From Streptomyces tardus (GTDB taxonomy: Bacteria > Actinomycetota > Actinomycetes > Streptomycetales > Streptomycetaceae), in the NCBI RefSeq assembly GCF_018101125.2, contig NZ_JAELVF020000001.1:3522386-3586385 (forward strand): 64,000 nt of DNA. Direction: 5' to 3'. A program made the position numbers and the translations under genes. Under the pieces are notes generated by a model. That model worked only from the letters and a program-made list of their open reading frames with translations, did not search any database and was not told the origin of the DNA. Positions 1-8,500 of this stretch are shown here, in pieces. Numbering within the stretch: the first letter of the stretch is position 1; every line of letters starts with the position of its first letter.

Positions 1-98
1 ACGCGAGTTGGCGGGCGGTCTTGCGGCTTTGACGGGTATCGCCGTGCGCGGTGAAGAGAGTGGTGGCTGTGATAGGACGCTGTGGGCTCATGGTCGCG

Positions 99-512
99 CT
101 ACCGGGACAGCTGGGCTGGGGTGGTCTTGCGGCGTACGGCGTGGCTGCCGGCCAGATGCCGCTGGCAGATCGTCAGGACCGCGGGGCCGTCGTGGAGCTG
201 GTCTGCCTTGCACGCGGGGCGGATGTGGGGGTTGTGGACGGGTGGGAGGAGGTGGAATGCGGTGTGCACACTTTCGGCGGCTTGCCACAGCCGGGCGTGA
301 GCGGCGGCGAGGTGTCGGCCAGCGTTGGGGTGCGGGGGGCGGCTGGCGGTGGCGAGGCGGTCCAGCAGCTGGTGCAACAGGGTCAGGTGGTCGTGCAGGA
401 CGTCGAGGTGGGTGCGGTCGGCGGGGGCGTCAGCGGCGCGCGAGTGGTGGCGGACCCCGGCGCTGGCGGCACGCAGGTAGGGGTGCGCGTCAGCGGGGCG
501 TGTGGTGGTCAA
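99..512 (-). CDS. Small hypothetical protein of the conjugation operon (probably DUF6238)
   Basis: A 137-residue protein without membrane segments or signal peptide. It is rich in His and Ala, and the N-terminal part reads as alpha-helical (HPYLRAASAGVRHHSRA). The C-terminal half has two Cys and the ending VRRKTTPAQL. Small proteins of this length and composition follow SCO6880-family genes in Streptomyces elements, and I recall them as DUF6238; the number is from memory. It lies 44 bp downstream of the SCO6880-family gene on the same strand, so it is very likely part of the same leftward operon, which continues off the left edge where a VirB4-like ATPase would be expected. Function unknown. 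Confidence 0.6.
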   Translation of the reverse strand: MTTTRPADAHPYLRAASAGVRHHSRAADAPADRTHLDVLHDHLTLLHQLLDRLATASRPPHPNAGRHLAAAHARLWQAAESVHTAFHLLPPVHNPHIRPACKADQLHDGPAVLTICQRHLAGSHAVRRKTTPAQLSR

Positions 513-556
513 GCGAAGTTCCTTTCCCGCCCTGCGGGTTGGGCTTTGGCGGAGTG

Positions 557-2026
557 CTACAGGGCGGTGCGGGCGAGGGGAAGCGCGGCGAGGGTGAACG
601 CGGCGGGCTGCTGGAGATACAGGCGCCGCAGGTCTACCTGGGCGGTGACCGCGGCGGTCTCGATCTGTGCGCAGGCTGCGTCGAGGAGGGTGTCGGTGTC
701 CGCGCTGACGACGAGGAGCCCGGTCAGGGCGACATCGGCATGTCCGGCGATCAGCTGACGCTCGCGGTCTTTCACGTCCTGGTATTCCGCCGAGTCGGCC
801 TCGGAGTCAACTTGCCCGCGGCGGCGTCGCTCGGCGGCGTCGGCGACGATGGTGGCCTTACGACGCTGGACATCGCGCAGTGCCGAGTCGAGGCTCCGCG
901 GGACGTAGACGAGGGACAGGGACCGGCGCACTCCGGGGGTGTAAATGAGCTGGTGGAGGAAGCCCGGGGTGGTTTCGACGCGGGGCCAGTCGGAGATCCA
1001 GTAGACGGTGTGCCGGGAGGAGTCGGTGCGAAGGCGGTCTGCTTCTTCTGCCTGCACAACGGGTCCGGCGGCTGCCGGGGGCGCTTCGGCTTGTGCGGTG
1101 GCCGACCATTTCTGCAGCGCGGCGAGTGCGGCGGGGTCGTAGGCGGTGCGGACGACGGCGGCGATCTCGTGTGCGGTGAGCCAGCCAGTGACGGTCAGGC
1201 CGGCGCTGCGGACTGCCTGGGCGACGGTGGAGGTGGTCTGCTGCATGACGGTGAAGGCCGCTGGCATTCCTCCGCCAGCCTGGGTGATCAGGTTCTTGGC
1301 GGCCTTGAGGTCCATGGCGATGGCCAGGTAGGTCTCGTGGGGAGCGACGGCGGGCCCGGCGTCGGCCACGAGGTCGGCGTAGACCGGTCCGGCCAAGGGC
1401 GCCCCGGGGTGACCCTGTCGATCCCAGTGGCGGGCGAGTGTGGAGCCGGAGTCGGGAACGGTTCGCTCCAAGACCTGGACCGCCGCGATGTTCCCGAGCC
1501 GGGCGATTCCCGCGAGCGCGCGTCCCCAGCCGGTGACGGCCTGAGCTTGGGCAGCTGGGTCGAGGAGTGCGAAAGCGCGGCCGGTGACGCGGGCGACGAC
1601 GGTCAGGGTGTGGTGGTGGGGGTCGTGCACGGCGGCTGCCTGGTTGGCAGAGTCGCCCGGGGTCACCACGCGCAGGCTGGCGGCGGCTCCTGGGAGGTGA
1701 AGGAGACCGTCTTGTCGAGGTCGGGTGACCGCGCGAGCCAGCCACAGGGTCTGACCGGTCCGGCGCCTCCACACGAACCGCAGGGCCGCTGGGGCCCAGT
1801 CGATCAGGGAGCGGCTGTGACGGCGGGCTGCGACCAGCACGGCCAGGGCCGCCCAAAGCGGCGTGAGCGCCAGCGCACCGAGGAGCCCGGTGGTGACGGT
1901 GGTGACGACGAGAAGCGTCAACGCAACTCCTGCCACCAGCAGTTGGGGCATGCTCAGGCCGAGCAGGATGCCGCGGGTCGACCGGCGTGGAAATGTCACG
2001 CGGGGCTCAGCGTAGTGATCAGACAC
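557..2026 (-). CDS. SCO6880-family conjugation protein
   Basis: A 489-residue protein starting at GTG 2026. It opens with a polar stretch followed by two adjacent hydrophobic segments (about residues 22-70), then a long soluble domain, a layout resembling PrgI/VirB3-like channel components. The order NlpC/P60, DUF6112, small secreted protein, TrbL/VirB6-like, SCO6880-like is the conserved transfer gene order of actinobacterial type IV secretion elements. Role: inner-membrane-anchored part of the mating channel, with the soluble part probably cytoplasmic. No Walker A motif is visible, so it is not the VirB4 ATPase itself. The assignment rests on gene order and the N-terminal membrane pattern. 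Confidence 0.8.
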   Translation of the reverse strand: MSDHYAEPRVTFPRRSTRGILLGLSMPQLLVAGVALTLLVVTTVTTGLLGALALTPLWAALAVLVAARRHSRSLIDWAPAALRFVWRRRTGQTLWLARAVTRPRQDGLLHLPGAAASLRVVTPGDSANQAAAVHDPHHHTLTVVARVTGRAFALLDPAAQAQAVTGWGRALAGIARLGNIAAVQVLERTVPDSGSTLARHWDRQGHPGAPLAGPVYADLVADAGPAVAPHETYLAIAMDLKAAKNLITQAGGGMPAAFTVMQQTTSTVAQAVRSAGLTVTGWLTAHEIAAVVRTAYDPAALAALQKWSATAQAEAPPAAAGPVVQAEEADRLRTDSSRHTVYWISDWPRVETTPGFLHQLIYTPGVRRSLSLVYVPRSLDSALRDVQRRKATIVADAAERRRRGQVDSEADSAEYQDVKDRERQLIAGHADVALTGLLVVSADTDTLLDAACAQIETAAVTAQVDLRRLYLQQPAAFTLAALPLARTAL

Positions 2027-2119
2027 GGGCGGAAGGGTCCTCCGAGGACGAGGGCGGAGCCCGAAGGGCGAGGCGGCGAGCCGGAGTTGGTGTTCGTCTC
2101 GCCCTTCGGGCAGGAGGGC

Positions 2120-3385
2120 TTAGCGCCCGGTCGGTGGGGGAGTCCCGGTCTGGTCGCGGGAGGAAGCCGGCGCGCCCTGCGGCGGTGGGCTGGTGGTCGG
2201 CGGCGGTGAACGGTCTCCACTGCGCGGGCCGGCTCCGCCGGGTTCCTGCGCGAGGTTCGTCGGAGCGGACCGGATGCCCTTGTCGAGTGAGGTCTTCGCC
2301 GTCGTACCGAGGGACGGCGAGCTGGTGCTGTCGGAGCTGCTGCCGGTGGGGTGGGAGGCGAGGCTGCCGCTGCTGGAGGAGGCGGAGGGTCCCTGCGCTG
2401 CTGCCCCGGCTCCGGCCGAGGCTCCTGCAGTGGCGACCATCGCGGCGCCCTTGCGGGCGGTCCGCTCGCCGTACTGCCGGGCCATCTGCGCGCCGGTGCC
2501 TCCGGCGCGGTGGAGGGTCTCGCCGTCAGCGCCGTCTGCCGCCCAGTGGACGAACTTGAACACTGCGTAGGGGGTGAGGAGGATCATGGCCATGATCACG
2601 GTGCCCGCCAGGACGTCAGCGAAGGCGGAGAGCCCGTCCTTGGGTTTCGTGTCGCCCAGGGCCGCGAGGCCGAGGACGAAGATGACCGTCATCAGCAGCT
2701 TGCTCGCGACGAGGGTGGAGGTGGCGACGATCCAGCCGCGGCGCCAGCGCCGGGCGGCTTCCCAGCCTCCGCCTGCGCCGGCAAATACGGCCAGCGTGAC
2801 GAGGACGAGGATGCCGACCTTGCGGACCATCATGACGCACCAGTACAGGATCGCTCCGAGGGAGGCGCCGAGTGCTGCGAGGACCATCACCAGCCAGCCG
2901 AGGCCGTTGACCGCGGTCAGATTGTCGACCATGACGATGCGGCGCACGGCCGACTCCATGTTGTGTCCGGACGCCTTCAGCAGGCCGGCGGAGAGGGCGT
3001 CGACGACCTCGATCGCGACAGTCGTCACCGCGATGGCGCAGAAGGCGAAACCCACGCCGGCGGCAGTGCCGGTGAACGCCTGGGCCAGCGCCCGTCCGTC
3101 GCGGCGCATCGCCGCACGCACGAGCTGCGCGCAGAACGTTGCCACGAGCAGCACCAGACCGATCGGCAGAATCAGCGAGTAGGTGTCGCGAAACCAGGAG
3201 GCCCCCAGGTCGACTTTGGTGGTCGAGTCGACGGCGGTCGCCGCCAAGTCGGCGCTGGCGACAGCGAGTTCACCCGCGGACTTGGCGACCCAGTCGCCGA
3301 TGGCTTTGCCCGGATCGGAGGCGAAGTCGACCGCTTCGCCCACCGAGCAGAGCTTGTCCGCGAGGGGGAGGTCACAGAACCCCAT
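2120..3385 (-). CDS. VirB6/TrbL-like polytopic membrane protein of the conjugation channel
   Basis: A 421-residue protein with ATG at 3385 preceded by GGAG. After an N-terminal amphipathic part (about 1-75) there are at least five hydrophobic segments (near 80-100, 115-140, 170-195, 200-220 and 240-290). It ends in a low-complexity Ser/Pro/Gly tail of about 120 residues (SASSSSGSLAS, PPTTSPPPQGAP). This is the classic layout of VirB6/TrbL proteins, which form the inner-membrane pore of type IV secretion systems. It is 9 bp from the preceding gene and 93 bp before the SCO6880-like gene, so co-transcription is likely. The tail is probably disordered and cytoplasmic. Confidence 0.8.
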   Translation of the reverse strand: MGFCDLPLADKLCSVGEAVDFASDPGKAIGDWVAKSAGELAVASADLAATAVDSTTKVDLGASWFRDTYSLILPIGLVLLVATFCAQLVRAAMRRDGRALAQAFTGTAAGVGFAFCAIAVTTVAIEVVDALSAGLLKASGHNMESAVRRIVMVDNLTAVNGLGWLVMVLAALGASLGAILYWCVMMVRKVGILVLVTLAVFAGAGGGWEAARRWRRGWIVATSTLVASKLLMTVIFVLGLAALGDTKPKDGLSAFADVLAGTVIMAMILLTPYAVFKFVHWAADGADGETLHRAGGTGAQMARQYGERTARKGAAMVATAGASAGAGAAAQGPSASSSSGSLASHPTGSSSDSTSSPSLGTTAKTSLDKGIRSAPTNLAQEPGGAGPRSGDRSPPPTTSPPPQGAPASSRDQTGTPPPTGR

Positions 3386-3394
3386 GGGGACTCC

Positions 3395-4069
3395 TTACGG
3401 TGCGACGCGAGGGGCGATGGCAATGAGTGAGCAGGTCGCCTTGGGGCGGCACTGCACCGCGAGGGTGACTGCGCGCTCCTCGGCACCGCCGCCGTCGCCG
3501 GCCCAGGAGAGGGTCTGGCGGCCGGTGACGGTCACGAAGTAGACGTACGCCTTCGTGATGGCGGCGGGATCCTCGGCGAGCGCCTCCTGGAACGCGCTCG
3601 GGAAGTGGGCGGTCGAGGCGGTGGCCGTGGCGCATTGCTTCTGGTCCGACATGCGCGACCACAGCAACGGGTCGGGTACTTGCCCGCGCACCGAGTCCCA
3701 GTCGGCCCAGGTCTCTTCGGAGCTCATCCAGTCGCGCATGCCCGCCAGCTGCTGTGCGCGGCGGGTGTCGCGGGTGTCGTAGGACCAGAGCATCACGGCT
3801 GCCTCTTTGGCGTACGACAGCGGGTCGGCCACCTTCGGGGGCGCGGGAACGGAACCTGGGCGCGCAGCGGGAGTGGAGGGCGGGGGCGTGGCGGGGGCAC
3901 TGCTCTCCGCTGCGGCTGGAGGCTGCTGCGGGCTGTGGTTGTCGCTGCGGGTTGCCCAGGCGATGACGGCGGTCAGGCAGACGAGCACCGTGAGCGCGAG
4001 TGCGGCGACCACCAAGCGCTGTTTCGACGTCCACGCGTGCCCGCGGCGGGGCGTGGGGGTGTTCGTCAC
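3395..4069 (-). CDS. Membrane-anchored conjugation protein, VirB8/TrbJ-like position
   Basis: A 224-residue protein. The frame stays open far upstream, but the true start is GTG 4069, which overlaps the stop of the DUF6112 gene by 4 bp (GTGA). One membrane segment lies at about residues 19-41 (VVAALALTVLVCLTAVIAWA), followed by a Pro/Ala-rich linker and a folded extracytoplasmic domain of about 140 residues with four Cys (QKQCATA, VQCRPKATC) that could form disulphides. The single-anchor plus globular-domain layout suits a VirB8-like or other periplasmic-side scaffold of the mating channel. I do not recognise the domain itself. Confidence 0.75.
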   Translation of the reverse strand: MTNTPTPRRGHAWTSKQRLVVAALALTVLVCLTAVIAWATRSDNHSPQQPPAAAESSAPATPPPSTPAARPGSVPAPPKVADPLSYAKEAAVMLWSYDTRDTRRAQQLAGMRDWMSSEETWADWDSVRGQVPDPLLWSRMSDQKQCATATASTAHFPSAFQEALAEDPAAITKAYVYFVTVTGRQTLSWAGDGGGAEERAVTLAVQCRPKATCSLIAIAPRVAP

Positions 4070-4353
4070 TGGACTTGGGATCCCAACGCCGAGAAGAAGG
4101 CCACGATGCCGTTGGCGGCGCCGAGTCCGAGCGCGGCGCCCGCCGCCACGACGGCGCCCTTCTTGCCGTTGGCTTCGGCCTGGTGGCCGCCGGTGTGATG
4201 ACCCCAGGCCCACACTCCCAGGGACACGGCAAGGGCGCCGACAACGGCCACTAGCCCGGCCAGATTGATGCTGCTCACGACTGTCTTCAGTACGCCCAGA
4301 CCGGGTAGGCCGCCGCCGCGCGGCGTGATGCCCGGATCGAAGGCGAGGTACAT
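4066..4353 (-). CDS. DUF6112-family pilin-like membrane protein
   Basis: A 95-residue protein with two hydrophobic segments (about 32-50 and 66-90) separated by a short basic/His loop (HHTGGHQAEANGKKG). The size and two-segment hairpin resemble VirB2/TrbC pilins, and in Streptomyces the family is annotated DUF6112. The beginning MYLAFDPGITPRGGGLPG lacks a classical signal peptide. Its stop overlaps the next gene by 4 bp, and the NlpC/P60 gene lies 60 bp upstream. It probably forms the pilus-like or channel subunit, by analogy with VirB2. Confidence 0.75.
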   Translation of the reverse strand: MYLAFDPGITPRGGGLPGLGVLKTVVSSINLAGLVAVVGALAVSLGVWAWGHHTGGHQAEANGKKGAVVAAGAALGLGAANGIVAFFSALGSQVQ

Positions 4354-4413
4354 GAGTGGGCTGATGGGAACTCCTTGCGTGGAGGACGGTGTCGGTGCGG
4401 GAGGCGGGGGACG

Positions 4414-5493
4414 TCAGGTGACGCGGCGCGCGGTGAGGACATCGAGGGTGGCGAGTGGGACGACCCGTACCGGCTTGCCGGTGCGGGGTGCTTCGATGAC
4501 CAGGCCGCGGCCGAGGTAGAGGGCGACGTGCTCGGGGGCCGCGGCGGAGCCGCGACTGAAGACGAGATCGCCGGGTCTCAGGCTCTTGCGGCTCACGGCG
4601 TCCCCGTCGCGAACCTGCGTCTGGCTGGTTCGGGTGAGCGCGATCCCCGCCTGCTTGTAGGACTGCTGGGTCAGCGAGCTGCAGTCGCAGCGAGCCATGG
4701 GGTCGGGACCGTCGGCGTCGGTGCACGACCCGCCCCACTGGTAGGGCGTGCCGAGCTGGTGCATCGCCCACACGATCGCTGTCCGCGCCCGCGGGGTTGT
4801 GCCTCCTGGCACCGAGTAGCCCTTGGGGGCTTTGCCCTCGGGGATGTCGTCGAACGAAGCAGCATCGCAACTGCTGTCCTCGGGTGGCTCGCCGCTGCCG
4901 GGGAAGGTCGCGGCGATGGCCTTCTGCAACGCGGTGGCCAGCGGCTCCCACTGCGCGTACGCGTCCGGGTATCCGGACCGCTGCACAGCCTGAGCGGCTT
5001 GCGTCACGGTCATCTGCTGCCAGCCGGCCACCGCCAGCAGCCCCTTGTAGAAACGGGTGCTGGCGTAGACCGGGTCGCGGACCTGCTCAGAGGTTCCCCA
5101 GCCCTGGGAGGGCCGCTGCTGGAAAAGGCCCAGGGAGTCGCGGTCACCGTAGTTGAGGTTGCGCAGGCGGCTCTCCTGCATCGCGGTGGCCAGCGCGACG
5201 ATCTGTCCGCGCCGGGGCACTTCCAAGCTGATACCGGTGGCGACGATGGTCTGCGCGTGCGGCACCTGCTCGTCGGGCAACGGCAGGTCCTTGATCCGCA
5301 CGTCCGACGCGTCCGCGCCGTCGAGGATGTCGGCTACCTGGTCGGCGATCTTCTCCGAGCCGTCACCGGGCATGCACTGCCAGCGGGCGCTCATGGCGGT
5401 GGCATCGCTGGAGCCGGCCAGCATCATCGCCCCACCACCGAGCAGCACAGGTATCAGGCAGACGAAGCCGATGGTGGCAACGAGCGCCTTCAC
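4414..5493 (-). CDS. NlpC/P60 peptidoglycan hydrolase of the conjugation apparatus
   Basis: A 359-residue protein if started at GTG 5493, which puts the membrane anchor (VATIGFVCLIPVLLGGGAMM) at the N-terminus. The frame is open upstream to 5688, but those codons look non-coding. The middle carries a lysozyme/transglycosylase-like region (ALATAMQESRL, SLGLFQQRPSQGWG) with the catalytic-type Glu in MQESRL. The C-terminal NlpC/P60 domain shows the Cys nucleophile in ARCDCSSLTQQ and His in EHVALYLG. It is expected to open the cell wall locally for the mating channel, like VirB1. It is the first gene of the leftward transfer operon. The start is uncertain because no strong ribosome site is visible. 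Confidence 0.8.
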   Translation of the reverse strand: MKALVATIGFVCLIPVLLGGGAMMLAGSSDATAMSARWQCMPGDGSEKIADQVADILDGADASDVRIKDLPLPDEQVPHAQTIVATGISLEVPRRGQIVALATAMQESRLRNLNYGDRDSLGLFQQRPSQGWGTSEQVRDPVYASTRFYKGLLAVAGWQQMTVTQAAQAVQRSGYPDAYAQWEPLATALQKAIAATFPGSGEPPEDSSCDAASFDDIPEGKAPKGYSVPGGTTPRARTAIVWAMHQLGTPYQWGGSCTDADGPDPMARCDCSSLTQQSYKQAGIALTRTSQTQVRDGDAVSRKSLRPGDLVFSRGSAAAPEHVALYLGRGLVIEAPRTGKPVRVVPLATLDVLTARRVT

Positions 5494-5614
5494 CCGCGGC
5501 AGGCGCCCGTCGGGTCCGCAGTGCAAAGCAGCGGGGGGTACCGAGATGGCATACAGACTCCGCAAGATGTGATGGTCGGGGCGGGCAGATAAAAACGGTA
5601 AGAGCGGACCGGCC

Positions 5615-5679
5615 GTCGACCAAACCCCCCACCCTGAGGTACCGAAATCCGGCACATGCGCGGCCTCTAATTGGTCGAC
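5615..5679. promoter_or_regulatory. Inverted GTCGACCAA / TTGGTCGAC pair upstream of the transfer operon
   Basis: Perfect 9-bp inverted copies at 5615-5623 and 5671-5679, separated by 47 bp, lie between the leftward transfer operon and the rightward methyltransferase gene. This is where a regulator of transfer would be expected to bind. No matching regulator is known here. Confidence 0.35.
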
Positions 5680-5764
5680 CGCAGTCACGGCCCTACTCTT
5701 TTAGAGCCTCTCCTGTCGCGCCGTGATTCCTGGTCTGGGCCCCGCCCCGATCCAGTTGCATCTC

Positions 5765-6568
5765 ATGAAGCCATGCGACGAGGCGTCCATTTCATTCCCC
5801 ACTCGAATCGGGGTATTTTTGTCTTTTTCTCTACGTCATGGTGACGCGCTAAGTGTTCTTTCCGGTCTTCCGGATTCGTGCGTGGATTCCGTCATAACCG
5901 ACCCGCCCTATAATTCGGGTGGGCGTACCGCAAAGGAGCGTACCGGCCGTTCTGCGAAGCAGAAGTACACTTCCGGTGGCGGCGTTCTTGCCGATTTCAC
6001 CGGCGAGAATATGGATCAGCGCAGCTACGGATTCTGGTTGACGCAGATCATGACCGAAGCCCGTCGTCTGTCAAAAGACGGAGGTACAGCCCTCCTCTTT
6101 ACTGACTGGCGGCAACTTCCCGTTACAACTGACGCTATTCAGGCAGCCGGATGGCTGTGGCGTGGCGTGCTGGCCTGGCACAAGCCAGCGTCCAGGCCGC
6201 AGAAGGGGCGCTTTACCCAGTCCTGCGAATTTGTGGTCTGGGCCTCAAAGGGGCGGATGGATGGAACTCGTCATCCTGTTTACCTGCCGGGGATGATCGA
6301 AGCCTCGCAGCCGTCCGGGTCGAAGCGTCTCCATATCACGCAAAAGCCTGTATCTGTGATGCGTGAGCTGGTGAAGATCGCGCCCCCTGGGGGCACTGTT
6401 CTGGATTTCTGTGCCGGATCGGGGTCCACGGGTGTAGCTGCTCTCGAAGAGGGGCGAAAGTTCATCGGGATCGAGAAGACCGCGCACTACGCGGAGGTCG
6501 CTTCAGAGCGGTTGACGCAGGCCGTGCGCGAGAACCTGACACAGGAAGACTTCGAACTCGGCGCCTAA
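5765..6568 (+). CDS. Site-specific DNA methyltransferase (beta class, N6-adenine or N4-cytosine)
   Basis: A 267-residue protein from ATG 5765; an upstream ATG at 5723 would add 14 residues that look non-coding. The catalytic motif DPPY lies near residue 44 and the cofactor motif FCAGSGST near residue 215. This permuted order is typical of beta-class amino-methyltransferases. QKPV (about residue 196) is the usual lead-in to the SAM-binding half. No restriction endonuclease is adjacent, so it is probably an orphan enzyme, perhaps protecting the element from host restriction on transfer. The local base composition is more AT-rich than the surroundings, which suggests separate acquisition. Target sequence unknown. 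Confidence 0.9.
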   Translation: MKPCDEASISFPTRIGVFLSFSLRHGDALSVLSGLPDSCVDSVITDPPYNSGGRTAKERTGRSAKQKYTSGGGVLADFTGENMDQRSYGFWLTQIMTEARRLSKDGGTALLFTDWRQLPVTTDAIQAAGWLWRGVLAWHKPASRPQKGRFTQSCEFVVWASKGRMDGTRHPVYLPGMIEASQPSGSKRLHITQKPVSVMRELVKIAPPGGTVLDFCAGSGSTGVAALEEGRKFIGIEKTAHYAEVASERLTQAVRENLTQEDFELGA

Positions 6569-6623
6569 CCGGTCGTGCGTCGTATTTCCGTGCCGACTTT
6601 GATGGCGATTGGAGACTCTGCGT

Positions 6624-7214
6624 ATGTCTGACATCGAAAAGATGCATGAAGGTGATTCCGTGCGTGTGCCGGAATCGCAGTTGGAAGAAATCGATGCCAG
6701 CGTGCGCCGACTGATGGAGCAGTCAGCCCAGCAAGCCCGACAGCTCGACCACCTTTCCGCTGCCCCCGCGGAGTCTCCGTTCGCCGCATTCGGCATGCCG
6801 GATTTGGGGGGCGCCCCGCCGATGCCCCCTACGGAGGCGCAGCCGATCCTGGAGCTTGAGGGCGAGGCGTACGAAGACGAGCTGGACGCGCTCGTGGACT
6901 GGGTGGACTCCTGGCTCATGCCGGTCTACGGAGCCGAGGTCACGACCGCAGCACCGTGGTGTCAGCAGTGGGAGGAACACCAGGACGTCGTCGCCTGGCT
7001 CCACAGCCTGTGGCTCGCCTACCAGCAGTACAAGGATCCGGAGTCAGGGCTGGCAGGGCTGTTCGTGTGGCACAGAGACTGCCTCACTCACGCCTTCGCG
7101 GTGGTCCGCGCAGCCGGCGGGCCGCTGTCGGCGTGCATGACTTCCCCAGACCGGCCCGCGCACCGAGTCCTGCCCGGTCCGCCTTCCTCAACTCGCGGCG
7201 GGCGCAACTCGTGA
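6624..7214 (+). CDS. DUF4913 domain protein
   Basis: A 196-residue protein from ATG 6624, with GGAG 10 bp upstream. The N-terminal third is acidic and partly coiled (LEEIDASVRRLMEQSAQQARQLDHL). The C-terminal domain has the DUF4913 signature: Trp-rich segments (LVDWVDSWLMPVY, PWCQQWEEHQDVVAWLHSLW) followed by WHRDCLTHAF. DUF4913 proteins are common on actinobacterial plasmids and integrative elements, and their function is not established. Its stop overlaps the RelE-like gene by 4 bp (GTGA at 7211-7214), so the two are probably translated together. Confidence 0.8.
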   Translation: MSDIEKMHEGDSVRVPESQLEEIDASVRRLMEQSAQQARQLDHLSAAPAESPFAAFGMPDLGGAPPMPPTEAQPILELEGEAYEDELDALVDWVDSWLMPVYGAEVTTAAPWCQQWEEHQDVVAWLHSLWLAYQQYKDPESGLAGLFVWHRDCLTHAFAVVRAAGGPLSACMTSPDRPAHRVLPGPPSSTRGGRNS

Positions 7215-7678
7215 GGTACGGGCTGAGCTTCGACCCCCGCGTGCTCGTCGATCTCCTCCAGGCCCCCGACGAAGTACGCGACGACGCCCTCTCCTGCCTG
7301 CAGGAGATCGTGGCAGGACAGCGTTTCGGCAGGAGCCTGACCGGCGACCTCGACGGCTACAGGAAGATCCCGTTGGCCCAGCGGCGGTGGCGCCTGATCT
7401 ACGGGCAGCGACCTGCACCCGAGCAGTCGCAGCGCCGCCAGGAGATCCACGTCCTCGCGGTCCGGCAGCGGGCAGACGTCTACGACGAAGTCGGCCGACG
7501 GCTGGGCATGACTCGCCGCCCTCTTCCTGCCCGCACCCACGCTGCGCGGTCCCGGCCGCCGCAGCTCGCCACCCGGCCGCCGCTGGTCATCGCCCACCCC
7601 TCACCCCACCCGCGACATCCGGCGCCGCTGCCGTCCGAAATCCCCACTGCAGGTACTGCATACCGCCGCCACCACTGA
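7211..7678 (+). CDS. RelE/ParE-like toxin-fold protein
   Basis: A 155-residue protein whose GTG start overlaps the DUF4913 stop. Residues 1-100 look like a RelE/ParE fold: DLDGYRKIPLAQRRWRLIYG followed by IHVLAVRQRADVYDEVGRRL, the usual beta-strand pair and terminal helix of such toxins or HigB-like proteins. The last 50 residues are a Pro/Arg/His tail with little complexity and may be disordered. If it is a toxin, the DUF4913 protein would be the candidate partner, but it does not resemble a known antitoxin. A housekeeping mRNA- or DNA-binding role cannot be excluded. Confidence 0.6.
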   Translation: MRYGLSFDPRVLVDLLQAPDEVRDDALSCLQEIVAGQRFGRSLTGDLDGYRKIPLAQRRWRLIYGQRPAPEQSQRRQEIHVLAVRQRADVYDEVGRRLGMTRRPLPARTHAARSRPPQLATRPPLVIAHPSPHPRHPAPLPSEIPTAGTAYRRHH

Positions 7679-7704
7679 CCCTTCGAGAGAACCAGGGAGT
7701 TCCC

Positions 7705-8373
7705 CTGCCACTTGACCCGGAAGTGGACTTCTACGTCGATGACCTCGACGGCCCGCCCAAATTCTGGACCGACATCGGTCTCCACGCCGACATGATGACG
7801 CCGCTGGCACACCATCACATCCCCGCTACCAGCTACTACGTCCTGTTCGACCGCTCCACGGAGCACGGGCACCCAAACCAACCGCCCTACCTAGCGCTCC
7901 AGATCCGCAGGAGCCAAGAATCCTTCACCTACGAGGCCCGCCGGCTACCGCTGCCCTCCATGGCCCAGTCCTGGCTGATCCACCGAGGATGCCCCGCAGA
8001 AGCCATCAGCCTCCGAACCGACCTCGGCCCCGAACCCGGCAACCAGGAGACCGTCGCACTCGAACGCCGACTGGTGAGCGACGGAGACCACTTCGCGATG
8101 GGCTACTGCTTCACCCGCGCCGATCCAAGCGACCCGTTCACCGTCGTTGCCCTGCGCGCACTCGACGACCGCCCCGTGCCGTACCGCGTACTCGTCGAAG
8201 AAATCGACTACAAGACCTGGACGTACACCCTGCGCGAGATCGGCTGTGAATCCGTAGGCGACGCCCTACGTAGGTGCGAAGACCGAATTCTGGGAAGAGC
8301 GAAATCGTCGGGCCGTTCCTCTCCCGTGTCGGCGCAGCCACTCACCGGCCAGCCTTCCCGGCGCCTGCGCTGA
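7705..8373 (+). CDS. Hypothetical protein, probable CTG start
   Basis: The open frame runs from upstream, but coding character begins near 7705. AGGGAG at 7694-7699 stands 5 bp before an in-frame CTG (7705); the next in-frame start is GTG 7723 inside DPEVDFY. From CTG the protein has 222 residues: an acidic beginning (EVDFYVDDLDGPPKFW), a central region rich in Arg and Pro, and the end SQPSRR-like basic tail. No membrane segment or motif was recognised. It follows the RelE-like gene by 26 bp on the same strand. Confidence 0.65.
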   Translation: MPLDPEVDFYVDDLDGPPKFWTDIGLHADMMTPLAHHHIPATSYYVLFDRSTEHGHPNQPPYLALQIRRSQESFTYEARRLPLPSMAQSWLIHRGCPAEAISLRTDLGPEPGNQETVALERRLVSDGDHFAMGYCFTRADPSDPFTVVALRALDDRPVPYRVLVEEIDYKTWTYTLREIGCESVGDALRRCEDRILGRAKSSGRSSPVSAQPLTGQPSRRLR

Positions 8374-8500
8374 AGAACGACTGCGGAATATAGCCGAGAA
8401 ATAGAAGATGGCCAAAACGGCCGCTCCGAAGACTATTAGACAACGGCCGGAGCGCGTCTCCGGCTGGTTCCCGACGTTTACTTCTGGAGGTACTTTTCGA

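Noticed and set aside
8..2209. 733-codon plus-strand frame and other long plus-strand frames over 1-5.6 kb
   Set aside because: They mirror the minus-strand conjugation genes; composition is Gly/Arg-rich as expected of antisense frames in high-GC DNA and no ribosome sites are present.
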